Positions 1 through 8,125 of a stretch of 64,000 nucleotides of DNA are shown here, piece after piece; the first letter of the stretch is position 1, and each line of letters starts with the position of its first letter. The stretch spans positions 281,001-345,000 of the forward strand of contig NZ_JNJA01000005.1 in assembly GCF_000702665.1 (NCBI RefSeq), given 5' to 3'. The DNA is from Solidesulfovibrio alcoholivorans DSM 5433 (GTDB lineage: Bacteria; Desulfobacterota; Desulfovibrionia; Desulfovibrionales; Desulfovibrionaceae). Below the pieces are notes generated by a model. That model was not told the DNA's origin. It saw nothing but the letters and a program-made list of their open reading frames with translations, and did no database searches. Both the position numbers and the translations under genes were made by a program.

Positions 1-1
1 C

Positions 2-832
2 GGCGCGGGCAACAGCCACCGCCAGATCAAGCTGCTCATGGACTTCAAGGTCACGGGCATCCACATCATTCCGTCCTACGCCCTGTACCTGTCCACGGTT
101 TTCGCCGAGATGGGCGTCGACCCGCGCACGCTGCCGCTGCGCGTCGCCCTGGTCGGTGCCGAGCCCTACACCGAGGAGACGCGCCGCCGCCTGGAAGCGC
201 TCTACGACATGAAGTGCTACAACTCCTACGGCCTCTCCGAAATGAACGGGCCGGGCGTCGCCTTCGAGTGCCGGGAGCAGCACGGCATGCATGTCTGGGA
301 GGACGCCTACCTGCCCGAGATCGTGGACCCGGCCACGGGCGAGCCCGTGCCCGACGGCGAACTCGGCGAACTCGTCATGACGAGCCTCGGGCGCGAGGGC
401 ATGCCCATCATCCGCTACCGCACCCGCGACATGACGCGCTTTCTGCCCGGTACCTGCCCTTGCGGCCGCGAGCATCGCCGCCTCGACCGCTTGCAGGGGC
501 GTTGCGACGACATGATGATCGTCAAGGGCTGCAACATCTTCCCCATGCAGATCGAGCGCATCCTCATGGCCATGCCCGAGGTCGGCCAGAACTACCTCAT
601 CATGCTCGAGCGCGACGGATTCATCGACAACCTGCGGGTCAAGGTGGAAATCCGCGACGAGTACTTCGTGGAGGACATGCGCCAGCTGGCCGCTTTGCAA
701 AAGCGCATCGTGGCGCGGCTTCGCGACGAAATTCTGGTCACACCCAAGGTGGAGCTCGTGGAGCGCAATTCCCTGCCCAAGTCCGAGGGCAAGGCCACGC
801 GCGTCATCGACAATAGGGAGAAGGGCGCGTGA
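2..832 (+). CDS. phenylacetate-CoA ligase family protein, 5' truncated by window edge
   Basis: This is the C-terminal part of an adenylate-forming enzyme of the PaaK family, which activates an aryl acid with ATP and coenzyme A. The frame is open from base 2, so the start lies outside the window. Visible features are the GxGN...RQ segment at the very start, the TGIHIIPSYAL stretch, the YGLSEMNGPG motif that contacts the adenylate, the RYRTRDMT motif, a CPCG pair and the C-terminal ligase subdomain ending LPKSEGKATRV with its candidate catalytic lysine. Desulfovibrios often carry several PaaK paralogues, so the true substrate cannot be told from sequence; phenylacetate or indoleacetate is possible. 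The stop overlaps the next gene start in GTGA, which implies translational coupling. Confidence 0.9.
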   Translation, partial: GAGNSHRQIKLLMDFKVTGIHIIPSYALYLSTVFAEMGVDPRTLPLRVALVGAEPYTEETRRRLEALYDMKCYNSYGLSEMNGPGVAFECREQHGMHVWEDAYLPEIVDPATGEPVPDGELGELVMTSLGREGMPIIRYRTRDMTRFLPGTCPCGREHRRLDRLQGRCDDMMIVKGCNIFPMQIERILMAMPEVGQNYLIMLERDGFIDNLRVKVEIRDEYFVEDMRQLAALQKRIVARLRDEILVTPKVELVERNSLPKSEGKATRVIDNREKGA

Positions 833-1335
833 CGATCGCCTTTGTCGTCGTGTTCCTGCTCGTGCTGCTGGGGTGCCTGACGCTGCACGTTTTCGGGCTC
901 CCGGCCAACTGGCTGCTGCTCGGGCTCGTGGCCCTGTGGGACTATTTCCATCCCGCGCCGCACCTCGGGTTCGCCTTCTACGCCATGCTCGTGTGCGTGG
1001 GGTTGGCCGGCGAGGCGGTGGAGCTTTTCGCCCAGATCTTCGGCGCGAAGAAATACGGGGCAACGGGCAAGGGCAACCTGGGCGGGTTTCTCGGCGCGTT
1101 CGCCGGCGCGCTGCTCGGCGCACCGTTTTTTCTCGGCATCGGGGCCCTCTTTGGAGCCGTTGCCGGCGCGTTTGTCGGCTGCTATGTCTTCGAGCGCGCC
1201 CATGGGCGCGACGACGCCGGGGCGCGTCGGGCCGCCATGGGGGCCATGTACGGCAAGGTGTTCGGCATGACCGCCAAGGTCGCCTGCGGCGTCGTCATGT
1301 GGGTGGCCACGGCCCGCGCCTTGTGGCCGGCGTAG
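829..1335 (+). CDS. DUF456 family membrane protein
   Basis: A 168-residue integral membrane protein of the DUF456 family, function unknown. It starts with GTG overlapping the upstream ligase stop (GTGA). The N-terminal hydrophobic helix (about residues 3-35) is followed by the family's glycine-rich core: KKYGATGKGNLGGFLGAFAG, then further Gly/Ala-rich helices with small-residue zipper patterns (GALLGAPFFLGIG, GALFGAVAGAFVG). A last hydrophobic segment closes the protein. Family members are small inner-membrane proteins with no assigned reaction. Coupling to the ligase suggests co-expression only. A GC-rich palindrome with a T run follows the stop. Confidence 0.8.
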   Translation: MTIAFVVVFLLVLLGCLTLHVFGLPANWLLLGLVALWDYFHPAPHLGFAFYAMLVCVGLAGEAVELFAQIFGAKKYGATGKGNLGGFLGAFAGALLGAPFFLGIGALFGAVAGAFVGCYVFERAHGRDDAGARRAAMGAMYGKVFGMTAKVACGVVMWVATARALWPA

Positions 1336-1366
1336 TCTGTGGAGATGAGGGTGGAGTGGGGGGAAA

Positions 1367-1410
1367 GCCTCCGGCGGCCAAAGGGCTGGCGCCCTCTGGA
1401 CTCCTTTTTT
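1367..1410 (+). repeat. dispersed GC palindrome, probable terminator of the DUF456 gene
   Basis: A copy of the recurrent intergenic element (GCCTCCGGCGGCC core, then AAAGGGC...GCCCTCTGG) ending in a run of six T. The imperfect stem followed by T on the + strand is what an intrinsic terminator would look like. The same core recurs at 3061, 14601, 23076, 33574, 40655 and 56083. Confidence 0.6.
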
Positions 1411-1564
1411 GGGGTCTGGGCATTGTGCGATTTTGGGTGTGTTCCGGGATAAAGTGGATTGTTGTTGGAGCCTGGAACGTGTTTATTGAGCGAAGTTCGT
1501 TGTTGCGATGGTCGGTCCGTGCCGGGCAGGCTTCGGGGACACGACGCGAGGAGAAGGAAGCGCC

Positions 1565-3016
1565 ATGATCACGGTCAGCGATTTTCCGGCCTACCGGGGC
1601 AAGATGGAATATGTCTGCCTGGGTTGCCAGGCCCGGTTCGACATCCGGGAGCTTTACTACACCTGTCCGCACTGCGGGGGCGTGTTCATCCTTGAGGACA
1701 CGACCTTCGACAGCCTGCTCGAATACCCGGCCAGCTACTGGCAGTCGTTGTTCGACAAGCGGGCGTCCACGCGCGTGACCGCGCTGCGCGGCGTGCTGCG
1801 CTACTACGAGCTCATGGCCCCGGTCATGGACGAGGGCGACATCGTCTACCTCGGCGAGGGGCACACGCCGCTCGTGGCCGCCAACGAGGCCCTGACCGAA
1901 GCCGTCGGCGTGCCCTTCTACTACAAAAACGACGGCCAGAACCCCAGCGCCTCCTTCAAGGACCGGGGCATGGCCTGCGCCTTCAGCTATCTGAAGCACC
2001 TCGTGCGGGTCAACGCCTGGGATTCCGTGCTCACCGTGTGCGCCTCCACGGGGGACACCTCGGCCTCGGCCGCGCTCTACGCCGCCTACGTCGGCGGCCC
2101 CATCAAGTCCGTGGTCATCCTGCCCAAGGGCAAGGTCACGCCGCAGCAGCTGGCCCAGCCGCTCGGCAGCGGGGCCACGGTCATCGAGGTGCCGGGCGTG
2201 TTCGACGACTGCATGAAGGTGGTCGAGCACTTGGCCGACAACTACCGCGTGGCGCTGCTCAACTCGAAAAACGCCTGGCGCATCCTGGGCCAGGAGTCCT
2301 ACGCCTTCGAGGTGGCGCAGTGGTTCGGCTGGGACACCTACCGCAAGTGCGTGTTCGTGCCCATCGGCAACGCGGGCAACGTGACGGCGATCATGGGCGG
2401 CTTCCTGAAGCTCAAAAAGCTCGGCGTCATCCGCTCCCTGCCCCGCATCTTCGGCGTGCAGTCCCACCATGCCGACCCGGTCTGGCGCTACTACGCCGAG
2501 TCCGACCCGGCCAAGCGGCATTACGAGCCTGTGGCCGTGACCCCGTCCGTGGCCCAGGCGGCCATGATCGGCAATCCGGTCTCGTTCCCGCGCGTGGCCC
2601 ATTTCGTGGAGCAGTACGAGAAGATCGGCGGCCCGGGCAGTTTCCAGGTGATCCAGGTGACCGAGCAGGCCATCATGGACGGCATGCTCACGGCCAACCG
2701 CCACGGACACATCAGCTGCACGCAGGGCGGCGAATGCCTGGCCGGCCTCATGAAGGCCCGGGAGATGGGGCTCGTGGAGCCGTCGGAAGTGTCCATCCTC
2801 GACGCCACGGCGCACCACCTGAAGTTCATCGGCTTCCAGGAGATGTACTTCGAGAACGCCTTCCCCGAATCCTACGGCGTCACGCCCGACCCCAGATTCG
2901 TCAACAAGCCGCGCGGCATCCTTTCCGACGCGGACAAGGCGTCGCTTTCGCCCGAGGACTACACGGCCAAGGCGGCCGCAGCCATCGTCGAGACGCTCGG
3001 CCTCTCGCGCAAATAG
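1565..3016 (+). CDS. thrC: threonine synthase
   Basis: PLP-dependent threonine synthase, which converts O-phospho-L-homoserine to threonine; 483 residues. The N-terminus has a zinc-ribbon-like pair, CLGC at residues 18-21 and CPHC at 34-37, typical of one ThrC subgroup. The PLP lysine is K132 in PSASFKDRG, and the glycine-rich phosphate loop follows (PIGNAGNV). ATG at 1565 is chosen because GAGGAGAAGGAA lies just upstream and the protein begins at the zinc ribbon; upstream in-frame starts lack a ribosome site. It appears monocistronic, with a palindromic element after the stop. No other threonine genes are nearby. Confidence 0.95.
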   Translation: MITVSDFPAYRGKMEYVCLGCQARFDIRELYYTCPHCGGVFILEDTTFDSLLEYPASYWQSLFDKRASTRVTALRGVLRYYELMAPVMDEGDIVYLGEGHTPLVAANEALTEAVGVPFYYKNDGQNPSASFKDRGMACAFSYLKHLVRVNAWDSVLTVCASTGDTSASAALYAAYVGGPIKSVVILPKGKVTPQQLAQPLGSGATVIEVPGVFDDCMKVVEHLADNYRVALLNSKNAWRILGQESYAFEVAQWFGWDTYRKCVFVPIGNAGNVTAIMGGFLKLKKLGVIRSLPRIFGVQSHHADPVWRYYAESDPAKRHYEPVAVTPSVAQAAMIGNPVSFPRVAHFVEQYEKIGGPGSFQVIQVTEQAIMDGMLTANRHGHISCTQGGECLAGLMKAREMGLVEPSEVSILDATAHHLKFIGFQEMYFENAFPESYGVTPDPRFVNKPRGILSDADKASLSPEDYTAKAAAAIVETLGLSRK

Positions 3017-3060
3017 CGCCCACCCCTCCTTCCGCTTCCCGGCGCATCCCAGAATGGGGT

Positions 3061-3101
3061 GGTCCAGGAGGGGCCCCCGACCCCTCCTGGACGCCGGAGG
3101 C
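3061..3101. repeat. dispersed GC palindrome
   Basis: A perfect 12-bp stem (3062-3073 with 3081-3092, GTCCAGGAGGGG) and a 7-base loop, followed by CGCCGGAGGC. It belongs to the same family as the elements at 1367, 14601, 23076 and 33574. It sits between thrC and the convergent unknown gene and may end thrC transcription, although no T run follows. Confidence 0.7.
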
Positions 3102-3131
3102 GTTCCTCGCCTCCCTCTCCACCCATAGCGC

Positions 3132-3154
3132 AAAAAAAAAGTCCCGCCGGGGAC
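3132..3154 (-). terminator. intrinsic terminator of the 3311-3880 gene
   Basis: On the minus strand a GTCCC/GGGAC stem with a 4-base loop is followed by nine T (plus-strand A run at 3132-3140). It lies about 155 bases downstream of the minus-strand gene's stop. Confidence 0.6.
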
Positions 3155-3204
3155 CCCTTGGCTGGTGTTTGCCTCGGGGCGGCCGACGGGCCTTGGGAAA
3201 AAGA

Positions 3205-3261
3205 TCGGTAGGACATCCTCCCGGAAGGAGGGCAGGGACTTTGGGGCGGATGTCCTACCGA
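3205..3261. repeat. 14-bp perfect inverted repeat with nested hairpin
   Basis: TCGGTAGGACATCC at 3205-3218 is matched by its exact reverse complement at 3248-3261. A smaller CCTCC/GGAGG hairpin lies inside (3217-3231). The element is between the 3311 gene and its apparent terminator, so it would be transcribed as 3' untranslated RNA. It is not the common GC palindrome of this window. Its role is unknown. Confidence 0.7.
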
Positions 3262-3310
3262 CGAAGGGGGCGGGAGGGGTCGGTTCCCACAATCCCCTGG
3301 CAGGCGTTGG

Positions 3311-3880
3311 TTAGGCGGCCTTTTCCTGGCGCGCGCCGAGTTCGTTGCGCACGACATCCATGGGCACGACCATGGGCTCGCGGAAGGAAAAGCCCTGGCT
3401 CTCGCCCCAGGCGGCGCTGTCGGCGGCGCGGCCGGCGTAGAGCACATCTTCGAGGACCAGATATTCCTTTTCGCCGAGGATGCGGTCCCAGCACTGCACG
3501 AGGAACTGGAAGCGCTCCACGTCACAGGCGCTCACGTTGCGCCAGGTCCAGGTCCGGGAGCACTGCTCGTCATCGTAGCCGAGCAGGCAGACCTGCGCCT
3601 CGGGGCGGTCGAGCAGTTCCCGTTGCGTGAGCATGGTGGCGGCGGTGGAGATGTGGGCGGGGTCGAGGAGCACGGGCGCGCCGTCGATGCTGGCCTCGAT
3701 ACGCGAATCGCGGGTCAGGCGCATGCCGCAGGTGTTGTTGCCGTTGGCGCGCCACCACTCCAGGGAGTTGGTCTTGTAGAGATTCTCGCCGAGCATGCAC
3801 ACGCGGGCGGCATTGTCGTTGTCCACGGGGTGCAGGGCCAGATCGCAACACAGGCCGGTGATGGTCAGGGTCAGGTTCAT
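3311..3880 (-). CDS. hypothetical protein, unrecognised
   Basis: A 189-residue soluble protein I do not recognise. The start at 3880 is supported by AAGGAG just upstream; the longer open frame reaching 4051 has no such site. There is no signal peptide and no membrane segment. The sequence is rich in Cys and Trp (GLCCDL, EWWRANGNNTCGMRL, SRTWTWRN, QCWDRI) and the composition matches neighbouring genes, so it looks native. It is divergent from the sigma54 activator at 4086, with 205 bases between the two starts, making it a plausible target of that regulator. No function is proposed. Confidence 0.75.
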   Translation of the reverse strand: MNLTLTITGLCCDLALHPVDNDNAARVCMLGENLYKTNSLEWWRANGNNTCGMRLTRDSRIEASIDGAPVLLDPAHISTAATMLTQRELLDRPEAQVCLLGYDDEQCSRTWTWRNVSACDVERFQFLVQCWDRILGEKEYLVLEDVLYAGRAADSAAWGESQGFSFREPMVVPMDVVRNELGARQEKAA

Positions 3881-4085
3881 ATCGGTTCTCCTTGGAGCGG
3901 GGTTCGCGTTTGTTTGGGAAAAAAAGCACTTTTCGTGCCGTTCTGAACTTTCTTTTATTCCGGCATGTTGCATGTCTATCTGTGCTTGGGAAGCAGCTTG
4001 TGGACGACTTTTGCTTCCGCTAGCGTTGACCTCGCCCGAGGGGATGGGCACACTGGCGCCGGATCACTTTGCCGCCGGAGCCTGC

Positions 4086-5420
4086 ATGAAGCGACCTTTT
4101 GATGTTTTTCCCGGAGACGATGCCAGCGCTTTTGCCCTGGAAAACGTGGCGGATGGCGTGTTTGCCGTGGATCGCGATTTCATCGTGCGCTACTGCAACC
4201 TGGCCGCGGGGGAGATCGCCCGCATGGACCCGGCGGACGCCGTGGGCCGCACCTGCCGCGAGGTGTTCGGCGTCTCCAACTGCCGCACGGTCTGCGTGCT
4301 GCGCCAGTGCATGGAGGAGGCCCGGCCCATCGCCAACCGCATCGTGACGCTCAAGCGCACGGGCTGCCCGGACGTGCCGGTGTGCGTGAGCGTCGCGCCC
4401 ATCTGGGCCACGGGCGGCATGGTCATCGGCGGCGTGCAGATTTTTCGCGACCTCTCGGGCGGGGGATTCGTCAGCCGTCTGGCCGGGTTGCAGCCCCTCG
4501 ACGACTTCGGTACCCGCGACCCGCATCTGTCCGAAATCGTGCGTATGCTGCCGCAGATCGCGCAAAGCGACTCCACGGTGCTGCTCCTTGGCGAATCGGG
4601 CACGGGCAAGGAAGTCTTCGCCCGGGCCATCCACAAACTCTCCCAGCGCGGCAGCGGGCCGTTCGTCGCCGTCAACTGCGGCGCGCTGCCCGAGCAGCTC
4701 ATTGAATCGGAGCTTTTCGGCTACAAATCCGGGGCCTTCACCGACGCGCGCAAGGACAAGCCCGGCCGGTTCGCCCTGGCCGATTCCGGCACGCTGCTCC
4801 TCGACGAGATCGGCGACCTGCCCTACGCCATGCAGGCGAAGATCCTGCGCGCGCTCCAGGAGCGCTCCTACGAGCCCCTGGGCGGCGTGGAGACCATTCC
4901 GGCCGACGTGCGCGTGATCGCCGCGACCAACCGCGACCTCGGCCGCATGGTGGTCGACGGCCAGTTCCGCCAGGACCTCTATTACCGCTTAAGCGTCGTG
5001 GTCATTCGCATTCCGCCCCTGCGCGAGCGCCGCGGCGACGTGCCGCTGCTCGTCGAGCGCGTGCTCGGGCGCTGCCGCGTGGCTTTGGCCAAGAAGGTCG
5101 AATCCGTGAGCGCCGAGGCCATGGAACGGCTCATGGCCTACGACTATCCGGGCAATATCCGGGAACTCGAAAACATCATCGAATACGCGGCCATCCTCTG
5201 CCAGGACCGCGCCATCGAGCCCTGCCACCTGCCCGAGCACCTGCGCGGCGAGGCCGGCTGCGCCTACAAGCGGGGCCGGACCATGGCCGAGGTCCGCTTC
5301 CAGGCCGCGCAGGAAGCGGTGGACCGCCACGGCGGCAACCGCAACGCCGCCTGCCGCGAACTGGGCATCTCCAAGGACACGCTGCGCCGCATTCTGGGAC
5401 GCTGCGACAAGGACGCGTAA
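4086..5420 (+). CDS. PAS-domain sigma54-dependent transcriptional activator
   Basis: A 444-residue enhancer-binding protein that would drive sigma54 promoters. Order of parts: an N-terminal PAS-type sensor (about residues 15-125, with a cysteine cluster CREVFGVSNCRTVC), the AAA+ ATPase (Walker A GESGTGKE at about 169-176, Walker B LLLDEIGDLP), and a C-terminal Fis-type helix-turn-helix (about 400-440, GNRNAACRELGISKDTLRR). There is no receiver domain, so the signal is probably sensed directly. The sigma54-contact loop reads GAFTDA at 216-221 instead of the canonical GAFTGA. ATG at 4086 is preferred for its GGAG site; an in-frame ATG at 4044 has poorer spacing. It is divergent from the unknown gene at 3311-3880. 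Confidence 0.9.
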   Translation: MKRPFDVFPGDDASAFALENVADGVFAVDRDFIVRYCNLAAGEIARMDPADAVGRTCREVFGVSNCRTVCVLRQCMEEARPIANRIVTLKRTGCPDVPVCVSVAPIWATGGMVIGGVQIFRDLSGGGFVSRLAGLQPLDDFGTRDPHLSEIVRMLPQIAQSDSTVLLLGESGTGKEVFARAIHKLSQRGSGPFVAVNCGALPEQLIESELFGYKSGAFTDARKDKPGRFALADSGTLLLDEIGDLPYAMQAKILRALQERSYEPLGGVETIPADVRVIAATNRDLGRMVVDGQFRQDLYYRLSVVVIRIPPLRERRGDVPLLVERVLGRCRVALAKKVESVSAEAMERLMAYDYPGNIRELENIIEYAAILCQDRAIEPCHLPEHLRGEAGCAYKRGRTMAEVRFQAAQEAVDRHGGNRNAACRELGISKDTLRRILGRCDKDA

Positions 5421-5482
5421 CGCGTCTTTTCCGCATTTTGCCGGACGCATTTTGTGTCCGATTGAAGCAACCCTCTTCCCGT

Positions 5483-5540
5483 CGAGGGGGTCCGGGGGGA
5501 AGCCTTCCCCCCGGCAGGATCCGGGGCAGCGCCCCGGTTC
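5483..5540. repeat. tandem double hairpin in the activator-tlyA gap
   Basis: Two adjacent perfect hairpins: a 10-bp stem (5492-5501 with 5505-5514) and a 7-bp stem (5521-5527 with 5531-5537). The GGGGTCCGGGG...GCCCCGG style differs from the GGCCGCCGGAGGC elements but is likewise intergenic. It probably acts as a transcription end or RNA-stability element. Confidence 0.55.
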
Positions 5541-5562
5541 TTCCTCTTCACAAGGACGCGTC

Positions 5563-6318
5563 ATGGCCAAGGACAAGCAACGGGCGGACCAGCTCGTGTT
5601 CGAGCAGGGGCTGGCGGACACCAGGGAACGGGCCAAGCGGCTGATCATGGCCGGGCTCGTGCGCGTGGCCGTGGACGGCCGGGAGACGGTGGTGGACAAG
5701 CCGGGCCGGATGTTCGTTGCCGGCACGGTCTTTTCCCTGGAGGCGGGGGAGCGGTACGTCAGCCGGGGCGGGGGCAAGCTCGAAACGGCGCTCGAGACGT
5801 TCGGCTTGGACGTCTCGGGCCTTGTCGCCCTGGATGCCGGCGCGTCCACGGGCGGGTTCACGGACTGTCTGCTTCAGCACGGCGCGGCGAGGATCTACGC
5901 CGTGGACGTGGGCACGGCGCAACTGCACGAGAAACTGCGCGCCGACGCGCGCGTGGTGTCCATGGAGAACGTCAACCTGCGCCATGCGCCGGCCGACCTG
6001 CTGCCCGAGCCCGTGGACCTTGTCGTGGCCGATTTGTCGTTTATCTCGCTGACCAAGGTGCTGCCGGCGCTCGTGCGGTTTTTAAAGCCCGGCGGGCTGG
6101 TCGTGACGCTGGTCAAGCCCCAGTTCGAGCTCACACCCGAGAAGGTGGGCAAGGGCGGCGTCGTGCGCGAGGAGGCCTTCCGCCAGGAGGCCATCGACAA
6201 GGTGACGGCTTTCGCCCGCGAGGAGCTCGGGCTCGCGCCGGGCGGCGTCGTGCCGTCCAAGGTCAAGGGCCCCAAGGGCAATCAGGAATATCTGGCCATG
6301 TTCCGGTTGGGCGGCTAG
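5563..6318 (+). CDS. tlyA: TlyA family rRNA (cytidine-2'-O)-methyltransferase
   Basis: A 251-residue protein with an N-terminal S4 RNA-binding domain (about residues 1-65; DQLVFEQGLADTRERAKRLI is the typical opening) and an FtsJ-like SAM methyltransferase domain. The SAM motif is LDAGASTGGFTDCLLQHGA, then DLSFISLTKVLP and VKPQFE. TlyA methylates 16S and 23S rRNA riboses. Older names call it haemolysin A, but the RNA-methylase fold is the better label. Start at ATG 5563 after AAGGA, directly at the S4 domain. The stop overlaps the convergent araC-type gene by four bases. Confidence 0.9.
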   Translation: MAKDKQRADQLVFEQGLADTRERAKRLIMAGLVRVAVDGRETVVDKPGRMFVAGTVFSLEAGERYVSRGGGKLETALETFGLDVSGLVALDAGASTGGFTDCLLQHGAARIYAVDVGTAQLHEKLRADARVVSMENVNLRHAPADLLPEPVDLVVADLSFISLTKVLPALVRFLKPGGLVVTLVKPQFELTPEKVGKGGVVREEAFRQEAIDKVTAFAREELGLAPGGVVPSKVKGPKGNQEYLAMFRLGG

Positions 6319-7244
6319 CCCGCCGCACTGCGCAGCCGCGCCAGTTCTTCCGACGGCGTCGCGCCGAACAGGCGCTTGAATTCCCGCGAAAACTGCGAGG
6401 CGCTCACGTAGCCCGCGCGCCGGCCGGCGTCGGCGGCCGTGGCGTCGGGTTCGGCCAGAAACGTCCGCGCCTTGTGCAGGCGCACGGCCTTCACGTATTG
6501 GAGCGGCGTCGTGGCCGTGACCGCGCGAAAGGCATGGTGGAAGGTCGAGAGCCCCATGTGCGCCTCGCGAGCGAGCATCTCCACATCCAGCTCTTCCTTG
6601 AAATCCGAATGGATGCGCTTTAGCGCCCGGGAGACCGCGCGCAGGCGGCCGTTTTGCGCGGCCAGGGCGCGAAGGGTCGCTCCCTGCGGCCCGAGCAGCA
6701 CGCGGTAGAGGATCTCGCGCACGATGCCCGGCCCCAGGATGCGGGCCTCGCCCGGTTCGGCAAGGCAGGCCGCCAGCCGCGCCGCCGCATCGGCCAGGGT
6801 CTCGGTCATGGGCATGGCCCGCATGCCGATGGTCGAGGTTTGGTCGCGCGACGCCTCGAACGCAACAGGGGGCGTCGCCTCGGGCGCGTCGTCCATTTCC
6901 AGGAGCAGTTCGCCGAGCATGGCCGGGTCCACACGCACGGAAAACCCGTAAAGCGGCGTGTCCGGCGTGGCGAACGTCTCGCAGGAAAAGGCCAGGGGCA
7001 CGGAAACCACCCAGTAGTGGCCGGGGTCCAGGATGTGGATCGTTTCGCCGACCACGGCGCGCTTGTTCCCCGTGGCCAGTATGACCACGGAAGGTTCGTA
7101 GAGCGCCGGGGCCAGGGGATAGTGGCGCAGGGCCCGGGCGTAGCGCACGCCGGGCAGCGGGGAATCGGAAAAGCCGTCGCGCTTCACCTGGGCCGCGAGC
7201 AGGCTGGCCAGGCGCTGCCGGTCGCATTCGGTCGCTTGCGTCAT
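6315..7244 (-). CDS. AraC family transcriptional regulator
   Basis: A 309-residue regulator with an N-terminal cupin-like effector domain (AraC_N type, about residues 20-185; ILATGNKRAVVGETIHILDP region) and two C-terminal helix-turn-helix motifs (about 205-300; LAREAHMGLSTFHHAFRAV and RAGYVSASQFSREFKRLFG). Such regulators commonly sit divergent to an oxidoreductase they control, and here the neighbour across a 188-base spacer is a nitroreductase. GGAG precedes the start at 7244. The effector is unknown. Confidence 0.9.
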   Translation of the reverse strand: MTQATECDRQRLASLLAAQVKRDGFSDSPLPGVRYARALRHYPLAPALYEPSVVILATGNKRAVVGETIHILDPGHYWVVSVPLAFSCETFATPDTPLYGFSVRVDPAMLGELLLEMDDAPEATPPVAFEASRDQTSTIGMRAMPMTETLADAAARLAACLAEPGEARILGPGIVREILYRVLLGPQGATLRALAAQNGRLRAVSRALKRIHSDFKEELDVEMLAREAHMGLSTFHHAFRAVTATTPLQYVKAVRLHKARTFLAEPDATAADAGRRAGYVSASQFSREFKRLFGATPSEELARLRSAAG

Positions 7245-7374
7245 TCGTGCCGCTCCTTTCGGTTATCCTGCCGCAAAAGCGCGTCATGTGCAGCCGAAAA
7301 TCCGACATTTCGCAGGATCAGGCAAGCCGGCGACAGAAACGGGGCTTGGTGGCGGCCCCAGGACGCGCTAGGGC

Positions 7375-7408
7375 TTATGGCGTGGCGCAGGCTGCTGCGC
7401 CGCCATAA
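7375..7408. promoter_or_regulatory. palindrome upstream of the nitroreductase
   Basis: TTATGGC (7375-7381) pairs with GCCATAA (7402-7408), enclosing GGCGCAG/CTGCGCC around a GCTG loop. It ends 24 bases before the nitroreductase start in the divergent spacer. It could be an operator for the AraC regulator or a 5' leader hairpin. Confidence 0.4.
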
Positions 7409-7432
7409 CCTTACCGACAAGGAGTCGCGACC

Positions 7433-8053
7433 ATGAGCATGGGCGTCAAGGAAGCCATTGCCGCGCGCCACAGCGTGCGCGCCTTCGCCAGGAAACCGTT
7501 GACCGGAGACGAGATTCACGAACTGCTGGAGGCGGCCCGCAACGCGCCGTCGAGCCTCAACACGCAACCGTGGCGCTTCAAGGTGGTGACGGACCCGGCG
7601 GATCTCGCCTGGTTCGGCACGAGCGAAGCCTCGCGCAAGCAGGGCTGGCTGGCGGGTGCCGCGGCGATTTTCATCTGCTGCGCGGACCTCGCGCATTACG
7701 TGAAGGATTCGCAGTCCGCGGCGTTTTTCTACCGCGACAGCAACATCATCACGGGCGAGCCCATGGACGGCATCGACGCCTATGTGGCGCGCGAGGCCGC
7801 GGCGGCGGAGCAGGCCAAGTTCGGGGCCTGCGCCATGAACACGGCCATTGCCGAGGCGTTCCTCATGTTGCGCGCCGTGGAGATGGGTCTTGGCACGTGC
7901 TGGGTGGGCATGTTCGACGAGGCGAACATCAAGGCGCGTTTCGCCATCCCGGAAGGCCTGCGCATCGTGAACATCCTGGCCGTGGGCCATCCCGACGAGC
8001 CGGAGGTGTACCCGCGCAAGCGCAAGACGATGGAAGAGATCGTCCTCAAATAA
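7433..8053 (+). CDS. nitroreductase family flavoprotein
   Basis: A 206-residue FMN-dependent NAD(P)H oxidoreductase. It has the family opening AIAARHSVRAFARKPL, the FMN-binding PSSLNTQPWRF segment (about residues 43-53), a central AEAFLMLRAVEMGLGTCWVGMF helix and a C-terminal LAVGHPDE. Substrates in the family are nitroaromatics, quinones or enones; none can be inferred here. AAGGAG precedes ATG 7433. It is divergent from an AraC regulator that probably controls it. A 15-bp perfect hairpin follows the stop. Confidence 0.9.
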   Translation: MSMGVKEAIAARHSVRAFARKPLTGDEIHELLEAARNAPSSLNTQPWRFKVVTDPADLAWFGTSEASRKQGWLAGAAAIFICCADLAHYVKDSQSAAFFYRDSNIITGEPMDGIDAYVAREAAAAEQAKFGACAMNTAIAEAFLMLRAVEMGLGTCWVGMFDEANIKARFAIPEGLRIVNILAVGHPDEPEVYPRKRKTMEEIVLK

Positions 8054-8060
8054 CGGGATC

Positions 8061-8104
8061 GAGCTGCGGCGAAGCTAAGCATTGTCCTGGCTTCGCCGCA
8101 GCTC
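8061..8104 (+). terminator. hairpin after the nitroreductase gene
   Basis: A 15-bp perfect inverted repeat (GAGCTGCGGCGAAGC at 8061-8075, complement at 8090-8104) with a 14-base loop, beginning seven bases after the stop. There is no T tract, so termination may need Rho, or it may be an RNA-stability stem. It also marks the edge of the AT-rich island. Confidence 0.5.
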
Positions 8105-8125
8105 GGAAACTGTGGACAACAATTC

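Noticed and set aside
1295..3292. Minus-strand open frame across threonine synthase
   Set aside because: It covers thrC and both intergenic repeats with no family resemblance.
5563..6318. Haemolysin as the function of TlyA
   Set aside because: The S4 plus FtsJ-type fold points to rRNA methylation; haemolysin is a historical name.
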